Below are positions 50,677-59,392 of a stretch of DNA of 64,000 nt, piece by piece. Position numbers and translations under genes: made by a program. Source of the stretch: CAYXLI01 sp964464925 (GTDB taxonomy: Bacteria > Acidobacteriota > Terriglobia > Bryobacterales > Bryobacteraceae); NCBI GenBank assembly GCA_964464925.1, contig CAYXLI010000009.1:180554-244553 (forward strand), in the 5' to 3' direction. How positions within the stretch are numbered: the stretch's first letter is position 1; each line of letters starts with the position of its first letter. Below the pieces are notes generated by a model that had not been told where the DNA came from, made no database searches, and was given only the letters and a program-made list of their open reading frames with translations.

Positions 50677-52038
50677 TTATACAACCTCCAGGACCTCATC
50701 AAAGAGATCGGGGCGGAGACGAATGCCTGCCGACAGAAGCTTTTCGTAAAACTTCGGCCGGATACCCGTGGCGGCAAAGCGTCCGATTACTTTCCCTTCC
50801 GGACTGAGACCGCGCTTTTCAAAAACGAAAATATCCTGCAGAGTGACCACTTCGCCTTCCATGCCGGTCACTTCAGTGATGTTCATGATGCGGCGCGAAC
50901 CGTCGCTTAGGCGCATCGGCTGCACCAGCACGTTCACCGCGCTGGCGATCTGCTGGCGGATGGACACCAACTGCATATTTGCGGCAGCCATTGAGACCAT
51001 GACTTCGAGCCGCGAAATGGCATCACGCGGGCTATTGGCGTGCACGGTAGTCAATGAACCGTCGTGGCCCGTATTCATCGCCTGGAGCATGTCGAGCGCT
51101 TCCCCACCGCGAACTTCGCCGACCACGATTCGATCCGGACGCATACGAAGACTGTTCACCAGCAACTCACGCTGGCGAATTGCGCCGTTGCCCTCAAGGT
51201 TCGCCGGACGGGTTTCGAGGCGAGCCACATGGGGCTGCTTTAGCTGGAGTTCGGCCGCGTCTTCGATCGTGACGATGCGTTCTTTCGGGTTGATGAACGC
51301 AGAGAGGGCGTTGAGAAGAGTCGTTTTACCGGAACCGGTTCCACCCGAGATGATGATGTTCATGCGTGCCTTTACGCACGCTTCCAGCAATTCCATCATG
51401 CCGTGCGTCATTGCCCGGCGGTCTACCAGGTCGGGAGCGGTCAGCTTGTCCTGACTGAAACGGCGGATGGACATGAGCGGCCCATCCAAAGCAAGCGGTG
51501 GAATGATCGCGTTGACACGCGATCCGTCACTAAGACGCGCGTCGACCATCGGGGTCGATTCATCTACGCGGCGTCCGACCTGCGACACGATTTTGTCGAT
51601 AATGCGGAGGAGGTGCTGGTCATCGCGGAAGGTGACGGTCGTCAACTCCAACAGACCGCGGCGCTCAACATAAACCTGTTTGTGACCGTTGACGAGAATA
51701 TCCGAGATGGTCGGATCCTGCAGGAGCGGTTCCAGCGGGCCAAGGCCGAAGACTTCGTCTAAAACTTCGTCGCAGATCTGCTGCTTCTCGATGGAACTCA
51801 GCAGCGTGGGCTCACCGTCTATCAACGTAATCAGCGCCTGGCGCACCTCAGAGCGCACGCGCTGATTATCAATCGCAGCGAGGGCTTCCAGATTGATCTT
51901 GTCGAGAAGCTTGCGGTGAAGGGTGAACTTCAGCTCCTGATACTCGGGCTTCAGATGCGACTTCGTCTGGCCCGCGTTCTTAAGGAGCCGCTGCTCCCAA
52001 CTGATCTGATTCGTCTTCTGGTCAAAGGTCGGCAGCAT
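50677..52038 (-). CDS. tadA: Tad pilus assembly ATPase TadA/CpaF
   Basis: 453 residues of the secretion NTPase (VirB11/PulE) superfamily. DVLDEVFGLGPLEPLLQDPT and SDILVNGHKQVYVERRG are typical CpaF N-domain. The Walker A is IISGGTGSGKTTLLNALSAF; the Asp box VTIEDAAELQL, the Walker B-like DRIVVGEVRGGEALDMLQAM and the His box TGHDGSLTTVHANSP follow in order. It powers pilus subunit extrusion in the cytoplasm. It lies 16 bases after the tadZ stop. Confidence 0.95.
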   Translation of the reverse strand: MLPTFDQKTNQISWEQRLLKNAGQTKSHLKPEYQELKFTLHRKLLDKINLEALAAIDNQRVRSEVRQALITLIDGEPTLLSSIEKQQICDEVLDEVFGLGPLEPLLQDPTISDILVNGHKQVYVERRGLLELTTVTFRDDQHLLRIIDKIVSQVGRRVDESTPMVDARLSDGSRVNAIIPPLALDGPLMSIRRFSQDKLTAPDLVDRRAMTHGMMELLEACVKARMNIIISGGTGSGKTTLLNALSAFINPKERIVTIEDAAELQLKQPHVARLETRPANLEGNGAIRQRELLVNSLRMRPDRIVVGEVRGGEALDMLQAMNTGHDGSLTTVHANSPRDAISRLEVMVSMAAANMQLVSIRQQIASAVNVLVQPMRLSDGSRRIMNITEVTGMEGEVVTLQDIFVFEKRGLSPEGKVIGRFAATGIRPKFYEKLLSAGIRLRPDLFDEVLEVV

Positions 52039-52054
52039 ACAATTTGTTTACGAT

Positions 52055-53251
52055 CTAGACGGGTGTGTACGCTGGCCGGGGGAAGAACGTCCCGCCAGGT
52101 CCCGATTTCCCCTGCGCAACGGCGCCGGTTAGTTTTACAACAAGCCCATCGATAGCTTTGCCTAGGTCGGAGTCCGTATCGAGCGGTTCACCTAAAGTGA
52201 CCACACGATGCAACGAAAAATAATCGTTAGGCAGGCTGACGTCTACTCGGCAATCGAATAGTTTGGTCAGGTCATTCGTATTGAACCCGTCGCGTTTATC
52301 CACGCGATTGATGAGAATCTGATAGCGCAGCGCGTCGAATCCAAGGTGATTCAGCAGTTTCACGGCTTTGCGCGCCAGATGAAGACTGGCGAGCTCCGAA
52401 GTGGAAATCAGGAATGCACGGTCGGACTCAGAAACGGTCAGTAAACTTACGCGATGGAAGATGGAGGGCAGGTCCACGACTACCCAGTCGTACATCGTCC
52501 GCGCATACTGCAGCACCTCATGGAGGCGGTTCGGCTCGACCGGTTCGGGGTGCGGCAGGTCCGGCGCCGGGAGCACATGGATTCCGGACGCGTTGCCGAT
52601 CAAGGCCGGCCAGGAAGATGGGTCGAAATGTTCACGCTGATGAAGAAGATCGGCGATGCTAGGCGCCGAGTCGAGCTTCAGATAGAAGCCGACGCTGCCC
52701 CCCATCAGATCGAAATCGACCAGTAGAACACGCTTCCCCGTTGTGCGGCGGAGTGCGAACGCCGTTTGCACGGCAAGTGTCGAAGCGCCCGAACCAGGCT
52801 TGGTACTCGAAAAGGCCACTATCTTCCCCAGTTCCCGGTCCCCCGGCGTTTCCGGCTGGAGCAGCTGCTGAATACGGGAAATGGCCGCCTGTTGCACCGA
52901 AACTTCAAAGGGCGCCCACAGGAATTCCGTGCAGCCGGCGCGAATGGTTTTCAGAATCGCGTCCGAATCATTGCTGGTATGCAGCGCGATGACGTGGATC
53001 GGCGACTGCAGCCCCGCAAGATGACGGATGAGCGCACACGCAGCATCAAGATCCGACGCAACATCCAAGAGCACCACATCGGGACGCAGTTGCCGCAGGC
53101 GCATGTCCAGAGTCTGGCTGGCCGGATAGCTTTTCAGATCTCCGACGAGCTGGAACGCGCGTGTAATCGCCAGTGTCTTTCCGAACTGGTCGGCGATCGC
53201 GCGATCCGGCGAGATCAGGAGTGCGGTGATTTCCATGTTGCGAGGAATCAT
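52055..53251 (-). CDS. tadZ: Tad pilus localisation ATPase TadZ/CpaE
   Basis: 398 residues. Residues 1-125 form an atypical receiver domain (ALLISPDRAIADQFGKTLAI, RPDVVLLDVASDLDAAC). The rest is a MinD/ParA-like ATPase: VAFSSTKPGSGASTLAVQTA, VLLVDFDLMGGSVGFYLKLD and YDWVVVDLPSIFH. The P-loop reads KPGSGAST, lacking the second Lys of a normal Walker A (Ala in its place), a degeneration already described for several TadZ/CpaE proteins, so ATP hydrolysis may be weak or absent. It places the pilus machine at a pole. Confidence 0.9.
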   Translation of the reverse strand: MIPRNMEITALLISPDRAIADQFGKTLAITRAFQLVGDLKSYPASQTLDMRLRQLRPDVVLLDVASDLDAACALIRHLAGLQSPIHVIALHTSNDSDAILKTIRAGCTEFLWAPFEVSVQQAAISRIQQLLQPETPGDRELGKIVAFSSTKPGSGASTLAVQTAFALRRTTGKRVLLVDFDLMGGSVGFYLKLDSAPSIADLLHQREHFDPSSWPALIGNASGIHVLPAPDLPHPEPVEPNRLHEVLQYARTMYDWVVVDLPSIFHRVSLLTVSESDRAFLISTSELASLHLARKAVKLLNHLGFDALRYQILINRVDKRDGFNTNDLTKLFDCRVDVSLPNDYFSLHRVVTLGEPLDTDSDLGKAIDGLVVKLTGAVAQGKSGPGGTFFPRPAYTPV

Positions 53252-53264
53252 CGGAAAACCTTTA

Positions 53265-54656
53265 CTATTGGCCGTCCTTCTCCTGCTTCACAGGTTTTGC
53301 GGAGGCCTGTTTCTGCCGGTCAAGGTTCTCCAGCTTGATCACACTTTGCTTCGATGGATCCATCGGGCCCAGGAACTCCCACGGCCAGGCAGGCGTTACA
53401 CTCTGTCCAGGCTTCAAGGGTTCGGTCAACTCAGGAGTAACCACCACGATCAGTTCGGTGCGGTTCTTCTTCTCTTCACGCGTCTTGAAAAGTGCCCCGA
53501 GGAGCGGGATGTTCGCGAGCCCCGGAATCTTGGACATGCTTTCGGTTACCCGCTCATCCAACAAGCCGCCGATGACGAAACTTTGCCCGACGCCGAGTTC
53601 CACATCGCTCTCGATGCGGCGCGTTGCCAGAGCGGGGATCAGGAAGCCGGAAAGATTCACGGCGTTGGCGAGATCAATCGTACTGACCTCGGGCTTGACG
53701 TGCATTTTGATCGTATTGTTCTCGGTCAGCAGCGGGTTGAAATTGAGCCGGATACCGAATTCACGGAACTGGATGGTGACGGCGCCAGCGTTGCCCCCGC
53801 CCTGCAATACGGGAACGGGAAACTCACCGCCGACCAGAAAGCTTGCTTCCTTGCCGTTGCTGGTAACCAGATTCGGCTCAGCCAGGATCTGGAGGACGCC
53901 TTGCTGCTGCAGGGCGCGAATGAAAGTCGCCAGGTTCAGGTCAGGCCGGAAGGCGAAGATATTCAATGTATCTGAGATCGAGAAGTTGGTGACGCCGCCG
54001 GGACGCAGATTGCTCGGCACGGCGTTCGGGAACTGTCCGGTAGAAACCGTCCCCAGAGTATTCGCGGCGCCGGTGGAAACCAGGTTGACACCGAAACTCT
54101 GCGCGACATTGCGATTCAGTTCCGCGAACTTCACTCGCAACACGATCTGCCGGTCCGAAGGAGCGGGAGCAACTTTGAGATTGTTCACGACTGTTTTGCC
54201 GAAGGGGGCAACGAGAGCGATGGCGCGATCAGCCACCTCCTTCGTGGAGACGTTGCCCGTCAGTGCAATGGAGTCGCGGGAAGAAACAATGTGGATGGTC
54301 TCGTTCGGAAAAGTTTCCTTCAGCAGATTTCGCAGGGGATCGAGGTTCTGCTCTACCGTGATGCTATAGATCGTGCGCTGGCCGGTCTTTGACCAGACGA
54401 TGATGGTAGCGACGCCGTTGCCTTTCCCGTGGAGCAGCATTTCACGGGTGGTGACGGCAATTGCGTCCACCACGGCGGGATCGCTGGTAGAGATCTGCCG
54501 GATATCGGTCGGGTAATCAAGGACGATACTCTTGCCGACCGTCAGCTTCAATTCCTCCACCTGAGCGAATGCCACGGCAGACGCGGCGACAACCGCGACG
54601 GCGATCGGCAAATAGCGGAAGAGCCGGTTAAGACGACTGCTGCGAGAGAGAGTCAT
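53265..54656 (-). CDS. rcpA: Tad pilus secretin RcpA/CpaC
   Basis: 463 residues with a signal peptide (AVAVVAASAVAFAQ). The N-terminal pilus-formation domain has TVGKSIVLDYPTDIRQISTS and a BON-like region (DSIALTGNVSTKEVADRAIA). The secretin core follows: LVTSNGKEASFLVGGEFPVP, VTIQFREFGIRLNFNPLL, LGVGQSFVIGGLLDERVT and LGALFKTREEKKNRTELIV, with TPELTEPL. It forms the outer-membrane channel for the pilus. It lies 15 bases after rcpC. Confidence 0.94.
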   Translation of the reverse strand: MTLSRSSRLNRLFRYLPIAVAVVAASAVAFAQVEELKLTVGKSIVLDYPTDIRQISTSDPAVVDAIAVTTREMLLHGKGNGVATIIVWSKTGQRTIYSITVEQNLDPLRNLLKETFPNETIHIVSSRDSIALTGNVSTKEVADRAIALVAPFGKTVVNNLKVAPAPSDRQIVLRVKFAELNRNVAQSFGVNLVSTGAANTLGTVSTGQFPNAVPSNLRPGGVTNFSISDTLNIFAFRPDLNLATFIRALQQQGVLQILAEPNLVTSNGKEASFLVGGEFPVPVLQGGGNAGAVTIQFREFGIRLNFNPLLTENNTIKMHVKPEVSTIDLANAVNLSGFLIPALATRRIESDVELGVGQSFVIGGLLDERVTESMSKIPGLANIPLLGALFKTREEKKNRTELIVVVTPELTEPLKPGQSVTPAWPWEFLGPMDPSKQSVIKLENLDRQKQASAKPVKQEKDGQ

Positions 54657-54671
54657 GTTTTCTGATCCTGA

Positions 54672-55541
54672 CTAATTGGAAGCCCCGGAGCCGACACGCT
54701 CCACTGATTTTTGATTGCCTCGAATTACGATGACCTCGGGCGGCGGCGGTGGCAGCGGCGGCGGGGCCGGAGCGGCCTCCACCGGCCTCGGACGGGGTCT
54801 TGATACGGGAGCCGGCGCCGGCTTAGCCTTGACACCGAACAACTGGCCAACCGTGGAACCGGATGTCTTCTCGATCGAGTTGTCGCTGCCGTTACGCAGA
54901 ACCAACTGCACTGCCCCTTGCGTCCCCGCCAGAGTGAGGATCTCGGCCTGCTCGGGAGTGGCAAGCAGAGTCACGGTGGGCGTATTGATGGCGTTGCCGC
55001 GCGCATCCGGCTGGATCGTTTGGCCGGCCGAGAGCACCAGCATGTTCTGCAGGCAGGTGGTGGTGACGGAGCCATCCGAATTTGGCGGACGCCCCGTGAC
55101 GAGCACGTCCACGCGCAACCCTGGCAGCACGAAACCCGCGACACCGGCGACGTCGTTCACGCGCACGGTAACGCCGCGCATGCCGACCGGAATGATAGGA
55201 GATAATCCGAGCCCGCTGCCGCGCGCTGCGAGACGCCCTTCAAGGATCGGCTCATCCATAAGGACGTTGCTGATCACCGGCCGATCGATTACCTCTTCGA
55301 TCTTCGCGAAAGAGCCTTTCGGAAACAGGTCCGCGGAGATCTTTCCGATTTTGACGTCACCCGGCTTGATAGTCACACCCACCGGCAACGGCTTGGCCGC
55401 GATCACCACGTCCTTCATGTTTGTAGGCTCCTGCTTGGGAGCCCCCGCGCTGCCGCCCGCTGTCATCCTGTAGAAAATCGTCGACACGATGAGAGCGAAT
55501 AGCAGGCTCACAGCCAGCACTGTTAGAAATCTGCGATCCAT
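54672..55541 (-). CDS. rcpC: Tad pilus assembly protein RcpC/CpaB
   Basis: 289 residues. One N-terminal membrane helix (LTVLAVSLLFALIVSTIFY) and then a SAF domain: VVIAAKPLPVGVTIKPGDVK, FPKGSFAKIEEVIDRPVISN, PILEGRLAARGSGLGLSPII and GMRGVTVRVNDVAGVAGFVL with GLRVDVLVTG. The C-terminal 60 residues are Pro-rich (SRPRPRPVEAAPAPPPLPPP), perhaps to cross or bind peptidoglycan. CpaB is thought to support the secretin. The gene lies 77 bases after the prepilin peptidase gene. Confidence 0.92.
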   Translation of the reverse strand: MDRRFLTVLAVSLLFALIVSTIFYRMTAGGSAGAPKQEPTNMKDVVIAAKPLPVGVTIKPGDVKIGKISADLFPKGSFAKIEEVIDRPVISNVLMDEPILEGRLAARGSGLGLSPIIPVGMRGVTVRVNDVAGVAGFVLPGLRVDVLVTGRPPNSDGSVTTTCLQNMLVLSAGQTIQPDARGNAINTPTVTLLATPEQAEILTLAGTQGAVQLVLRNGSDNSIEKTSGSTVGQLFGVKAKPAPAPVSRPRPRPVEAAPAPPPLPPPPPEVIVIRGNQKSVERVGSGASN

Positions 55542-55618
55542 TCAGTTCAATCTCCCGACTACCCAAAACGTGTTCCCGGGCCAAGCCCGGTTCTTTCCCA
55601 GCCGCTGCGCAGGCGCAG

Positions 55619-56074
55619 TTACTTGGGGATCATAGCGAGCCAAACGCCCAGCGTGATCGCTGGAGCATAAGGGATAAACTCTGATTCCTTCTCTTCCGGA
55701 AGCGGTTTTTTCCACAACCGCTTTACTGCCCGATATGCAATGACCATTAGAGCGAGGAGGCCGCCAATTCCGGCCGTCCACAACGCCCCTTGCAAGATCC
55801 GATGCCAACCCAGCAAGGCGCCGAAGCCGGCCATCAGCTTTACGTCTCCGCCGCCCATTCCGCCGAGCAAATAAAAAATCAAAAAAACCAGGAAGCCAGC
55901 GACCGCGCCACCCAGCGACTCAAGGCCGCCCCAAATGCCTGCCTTCCACACATGGCAGGTGATTCCCCCGAGGAATGCCACCAGCGGAATCCAATTCGAT
56001 ACCTCACGGTGCCAGAGGTCCTCGGCCGTGGCGGCGACTCCAGTTATACCGGCTATCCAAACTTCTGGGCTCAT
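55619..56074 (-). CDS. tadV: Prepilin peptidase TadV/CpaA
   Basis: 151 residues from ATG 56074 (MSPEVWIAGITGVAATAEDL); an earlier in-frame start adds a charged, non-conserved stretch. It is a short A24 aspartic peptidase with the two catalytic Asp: one in ATAEDLWHREVSNW near the N-terminus and one in the GGMGGGDVKLMAGFGALLGW loop. Four or five membrane helices. It cleaves the leader of Flp-type prepilins. It is the first recognised gene of the Tad operon; no Flp pilin gene lies on either side. Confidence 0.9.
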   Translation of the reverse strand: MSPEVWIAGITGVAATAEDLWHREVSNWIPLVAFLGGITCHVWKAGIWGGLESLGGAVAGFLVFLIFYLLGGMGGGDVKLMAGFGALLGWHRILQGALWTAGIGGLLALMVIAYRAVKRLWKKPLPEEKESEFIPYAPAITLGVWLAMIPK

Positions 56075-56259
56075 GGCGCTGGAGCGGTCTCTGCCGCCTG
56101 CGGTCTCCCTTCCCTCGATCTCTGAACCATTCCCCTGCACTGAAAAATCACGGGCAGTCTCGACACGCGCAGGCGGCTATACTGTTCTGCAAAATAGTAC
56201 TTTCGGCGGTCTTGGTTGCTTTCATTAGTCTGCTCACCGGGTTTTTTCACCCCCTGGCC

Positions 56260-57843
56260 TTAGCGATCCGACTTAACCTTCCGGAACAAAATCACCTTGC
56301 CATCGTCCGACAACACTTTCCATTCAGGGCGCTCCTTCAGCAAAGAAGTCAGCGGCCACTCTACCGGGGCCAGCACCGCATCGAATCCGTAGCGCTCCAT
56401 TAAACCACACCAATTCCATCCGCCCTGAAGCATGGCGAGATAATCTTTGCCGATTTCCGGCCCGTAGAAGTCGCTGCGGCCATCCACAAACACCCGCACC
56501 GAGGGGTAAAAGCGGAATAGCAGGTAATCGCCCCACTGGTCGGTTGTCAAAAGCCTGGAAGTTTTCAGCAATGCGCTGTTCTGATCGACCATTTTGATGG
56601 GGAACTTCTCTTCAAAAAAATCCTTTGGCCACTTAAAAGGTTCATTCGCAAAAATGAGCGCGACCACAAAAGCGGGAGTCCAGATCGCCGTTCTTCGGAA
56701 GCTCTTCCCGAAATCCAGAGAGAGTTGGGAGAGAACTCCGACGACGGATTTCGGGCTGCTCTTTTCTGCGAAGCGAACCCACCAGAGCGAGAGCTCAGAC
56801 GCGATCAAAGGTGAAATGACGATTACATATAGGGTGACGTGGCGGGCCGAAATCAGCGCTTGATGCGCGAAATAGAGAATCCACAACACCTCGACAAGGC
56901 GCCCGCGCCGAGCCAGCGGCAGAATGGAAATCAATCCAAGAGCAAGCAGCAGTTCGAACTGCAGCATGCTCTCAGAATGAAAATTGGGGGACTGAAACTC
57001 CTGCACCACATCCTTGATCCAGGAAGAACTCAGGTATTGCGCCATGTGCTGATGCAGATGGTACCCATACGGATTGACCAGTGTTACCGCGGCGCAGGCA
57101 AAAAAGAGGCAGAAGTACCGCACAGGAACGCGCCAATCCGCGATGCCGCTTTTGTGCCAGGCGAGAACCTGCTCGAGGAGCGTTCCCCCCGCCGTCAGAC
57201 CGATCAATGCGATGAGGACGGCAAAACCGCCATGTAAGTTGGTCCACAGCAATATGATCGGAACGAGCAGCCAGACTGCTGGCGATGGCCTTTCCCGATC
57301 TGCGGCGAGCATCCAAACGGAGATGGCAACTAAGAACAGCGTAAAAACATGGGGGCGCGCGTGGTAGTGAATGGATGCGGCACCCACCATCAACAGGCTA
57401 AGCGCGAGTGCGATGAAGGCGTTTGCCCTGCGCCAGATCATGTGCCTGAGTGTGACCGCGGCCGTGCCGGTGATCAGGAGGCCCGATATGAGTACGACAC
57501 CTTTCAAGCCCAACGCAGCGTATAACTTGGCGTAGATGACATCGGAAAGCCACTCCCAGGCATACCAGTCCGCATTCGGGCGCGACCAGGAAAATATGTC
57601 TTTAACGGGAACGGAGCCGTGCTGAAGAATGTATTCTCCCGTACGAATGTGCCAGCCGGTGTCTCCATCCATTAGAAGCTGCGACCAGCCAAAGCCCATG
57701 GTGAACAGCCATAGTGTGATCGCGATGAAGAAGAGGTCAGAAAACGAAGGCAGAAGCAGGCGGCCCCAGAGGCTTGCAAGCGCCTGATCCACCTCTGACT
57801 TCTTCGCGCACGCCGTGATTGGATACTCGCCGGTCTGAGTCAC
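56260..57843 (-). CDS. Polytopic membrane protein of unknown function, GT-C-like
   Basis: 527 residues with about ten membrane helices. The loop after the first helix, MDGDTGWHIRTGEYILQHGS, PVKDIFSWSRPNADWYAWEW and LSDVIYAKLYAALGLKG, recurs in a family of acidobacterial and planctomycete membrane proteins whose topology resembles GT-C glycosyltransferases (first-loop Asp). A soluble C-terminal part contains LLTTDQWGDYLLFRFYPSVR and VFVDGRSDFYGPEIGKDYL. It is 119 bases upstream of the Tad genes but no link is known. It may glycosylate a lipid or protein; this is inference only. Confidence 0.6.
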   Translation of the reverse strand: MTQTGEYPITACAKKSEVDQALASLWGRLLLPSFSDLFFIAITLWLFTMGFGWSQLLMDGDTGWHIRTGEYILQHGSVPVKDIFSWSRPNADWYAWEWLSDVIYAKLYAALGLKGVVLISGLLITGTAAVTLRHMIWRRANAFIALALSLLMVGAASIHYHARPHVFTLFLVAISVWMLAADRERPSPAVWLLVPIILLWTNLHGGFAVLIALIGLTAGGTLLEQVLAWHKSGIADWRVPVRYFCLFFACAAVTLVNPYGYHLHQHMAQYLSSSWIKDVVQEFQSPNFHSESMLQFELLLALGLISILPLARRGRLVEVLWILYFAHQALISARHVTLYVIVISPLIASELSLWWVRFAEKSSPKSVVGVLSQLSLDFGKSFRRTAIWTPAFVVALIFANEPFKWPKDFFEEKFPIKMVDQNSALLKTSRLLTTDQWGDYLLFRFYPSVRVFVDGRSDFYGPEIGKDYLAMLQGGWNWCGLMERYGFDAVLAPVEWPLTSLLKERPEWKVLSDDGKVILFRKVKSDR

Positions 57844-57880
57844 AGTGAATTTCCGTTACTTAGGATGAGCATATGACCGG

Positions 57881-58546
57881 TCATATGCCGTTTGCAATCG
57901 GCTGAATGCCTTGGATGTTCGGGCAGGGGTCGATGCCGAAGTGCTGGCGTGCTTTGAGGGCGAGTTGAAATCGATCCTTAGTACCGGTCTTTTCGAAAAT
58001 ATGCATCAGGTGAACTTTGACGGTTCCCGGTGTGATCCGCAGAATTTCGGCGATTTCCCTGTTCTTCAAGCCCCGGCAAATGAGTTCGATTATTTCGCGC
58101 TCGCGTGGGGTTATGCGTAGCACCGAGGGGGAGTCGCCGAATCCCAAGCTGATTTCATGAGCGCTATCCAACCACACCCGCCCGGACGCGACAGTTCGAA
58201 AGCATTCGACGAGGGTTTGAACTGGGGCGGTTTTACTGATAAGGGCGCGGGCGCCGGAGTGGAGAGCGCGAAAGGTCTCCTGCTCGGCGCTCTCCACTAC
58301 CCAAAGGATGATTCGCGAACGAGGTGATGCCGCAAGCAACTGGGGCACTTGCGGAAGGAGGGGACGCGGCGGATTGGACTGTCCTAGAACGATCAGGTCC
58401 GGGAGAATCGAGCCGATCTCAGAAAGAGATCCCGGCAAGTCTGCCCCATGTCCTGCGATCGTGAAGTCAGGCTGTGCGTCTAGAATGCGGTAGAGTCCCT
58501 CCACCGCGACGGGCTGAGCTTCACACACGAATACTGTGTAAGCCAA
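57881..58546 (-). CDS. LuxR-type DNA-binding response regulator with degenerate receiver
   Basis: 221 residues, TTG start. The receiver-like domain (1-130) has the conserved Lys in GARALISKTAPVQTLVE, but where the phosphoacceptor Asp is expected the sequence reads PDLIVLGQSNP, with Gly in its place. The acidic pair at the N-terminus is also reduced (VFVCEAQPVAVEG). The C-terminal HTH is normal: ITPREREIIELICRGLKNRE, IAEILRITPGTVKVHLMHIF. It therefore probably acts without classical phosphorylation. An SD (GGAAGGA) 6-7 bases before the TTG sits within a small hairpin. Confidence 0.85.
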   Translation of the reverse strand: MAYTVFVCEAQPVAVEGLYRILDAQPDFTIAGHGADLPGSLSEIGSILPDLIVLGQSNPPRPLLPQVPQLLAASPRSRIILWVVESAEQETFRALHSGARALISKTAPVQTLVECFRTVASGRVWLDSAHEISLGFGDSPSVLRITPREREIIELICRGLKNREIAEILRITPGTVKVHLMHIFEKTGTKDRFQLALKARQHFGIDPCPNIQGIQPIANGI

Positions 58547-58604
58547 TATCGAATCCTTCCAGGTGAAGGAATCGGCAGGACCACTAGAAACAATTAGCTA
58601 AGTA

Positions 58605-58632
58605 AGATCCCTGAGATGTGAGGGATATCCCT
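58605..58632. promoter_or_regulatory. Overlapping palindromes upstream of the LuxR-type gene
   Basis: TCCCT-gagatgtg-AGGGA (58608-58625) overlaps the perfect palindrome AGGGATATCCCT (58621-58632). They lie about 60-85 bases upstream of the LuxR-type start. Such nested dyads suit a dimeric regulator, possibly the LuxR-type protein itself. Confidence 0.4.
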
Positions 58633-58688
58633 GGGGGAAATCTAGTTCCGTGACACACAACAGACCGATGATGGTCACGGTGAACTAT

Positions 58689-59132
58689 TTAGACTTGGGC
58701 GGTGGCTTCCCGGACCAGATGCAAGGGAAGGATGGATGTGTGAAGCCAGAAATCCTCGATTCTCTGGACTAAGGCCGCGAAGGCATCGAACCCGAGCGGC
58801 TTCTCGACGATACAATTCGCGCGCTCGTTATAGATCTCGACGACTTTTTGCTGGGTGAGCGAGGTTGTGAATACAACAACGGGTATCGCCTTCGACGGAG
58901 AGTCGGACTTAAGCCGCTTCAGCAACTCTAATCCCGTAATGCCAGGCAGGTTCCAGTCCATAAGGATCAGATTCGGCAACTCTTCACCTTGAATAATCTG
59001 CAGCAACTCCTCGCCGGTATGGGCCAATCTTAGCTCCACGTGAGGATGACCGGCCAGAGCTTCCTGAAAAAGCCGGCGATCACCCGGATTATCATCCACA
59101 TAAAGAATTCGGTACGAAGTCGAAGGATTCAT
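58689..59132 (-). CDS. Single-domain response regulator (CheY/Rcp1-like)
   Basis: 147 residues, one receiver domain and a short helical tail. It has the acidic pair in ILYVDDNPGDRRLFQEAL, the phosphoacceptor Asp in NLILMDWNLPGITGLELL, the Thr in VVVFTTSLTQQ and the Lys in NCIVEKPLGFDAF. The sequence N-P-G-D-R and M-D-W-N-L-P are typical of Rcp1-type regulators paired with phytochrome-like or hybrid kinases. No kinase gene is in the window. It lies on the same strand as the degenerate LuxR-type regulator, 142 bases before it. Confidence 0.9.
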   Translation of the reverse strand: MNPSTSYRILYVDDNPGDRRLFQEALAGHPHVELRLAHTGEELLQIIQGEELPNLILMDWNLPGITGLELLKRLKSDSPSKAIPVVVFTTSLTQQKVVEIYNERANCIVEKPLGFDAFAALVQRIEDFWLHTSILPLHLVREATAQV

Positions 59133-59167
59133 AGTTAAGGGGCAGAACTTATGGACAGAACCGAAAA

Positions 59168-59203
59168 AGAAAGCCGCAAGATTGGAGGTTCCTGCGGCTT
59201 CAA
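59168..59203 (-). terminator. Terminator-like hairpin upstream of the response-regulator gene
   Basis: On the minus strand GAAGCCGCA (59202-59193 region) pairs with TGCGGCTTTC, and TTTTTC follows. It lies about 35-70 bases before the ATG of the response regulator. No minus-strand gene lies upstream, so it may end a short RNA started near 59340 or attenuate the regulator gene. Confidence 0.6.
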
Positions 59204-59340
59204 AGTCAGTTCAGTGATGAGGGAAAGTCACGATTGCCTCGTCATTCGTTAGGACGCGTCAGAGATAGAGCTGTTTCCCCAAAAAGAGTAATCTCGTTTA
59301 CAGTTCGCCATTGAGAGGTCGAGACTTGTGCAAACTTCTT

Positions 59341-59370
59341 AGCTTATGCTAGGTTAGTACCTACTAAGCT
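59341..59370. promoter_or_regulatory. Palindromic operator upstream of the TetR gene
   Basis: A nested inverted repeat: AGCTTA (59341-59346) with TAAGCT (59365-59370), and inside it TAGGT (59350-59354) with ACCTA (59359-59363). It lies 22-52 bases before the TTG start of the TetR gene, a usual place for an autoregulatory TetR operator. A half-site like TTACTAAGG follows at about 59375. Confidence 0.65.
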
Positions 59371-59392
59371 AGCAATTACTAAGGTCACCCCT

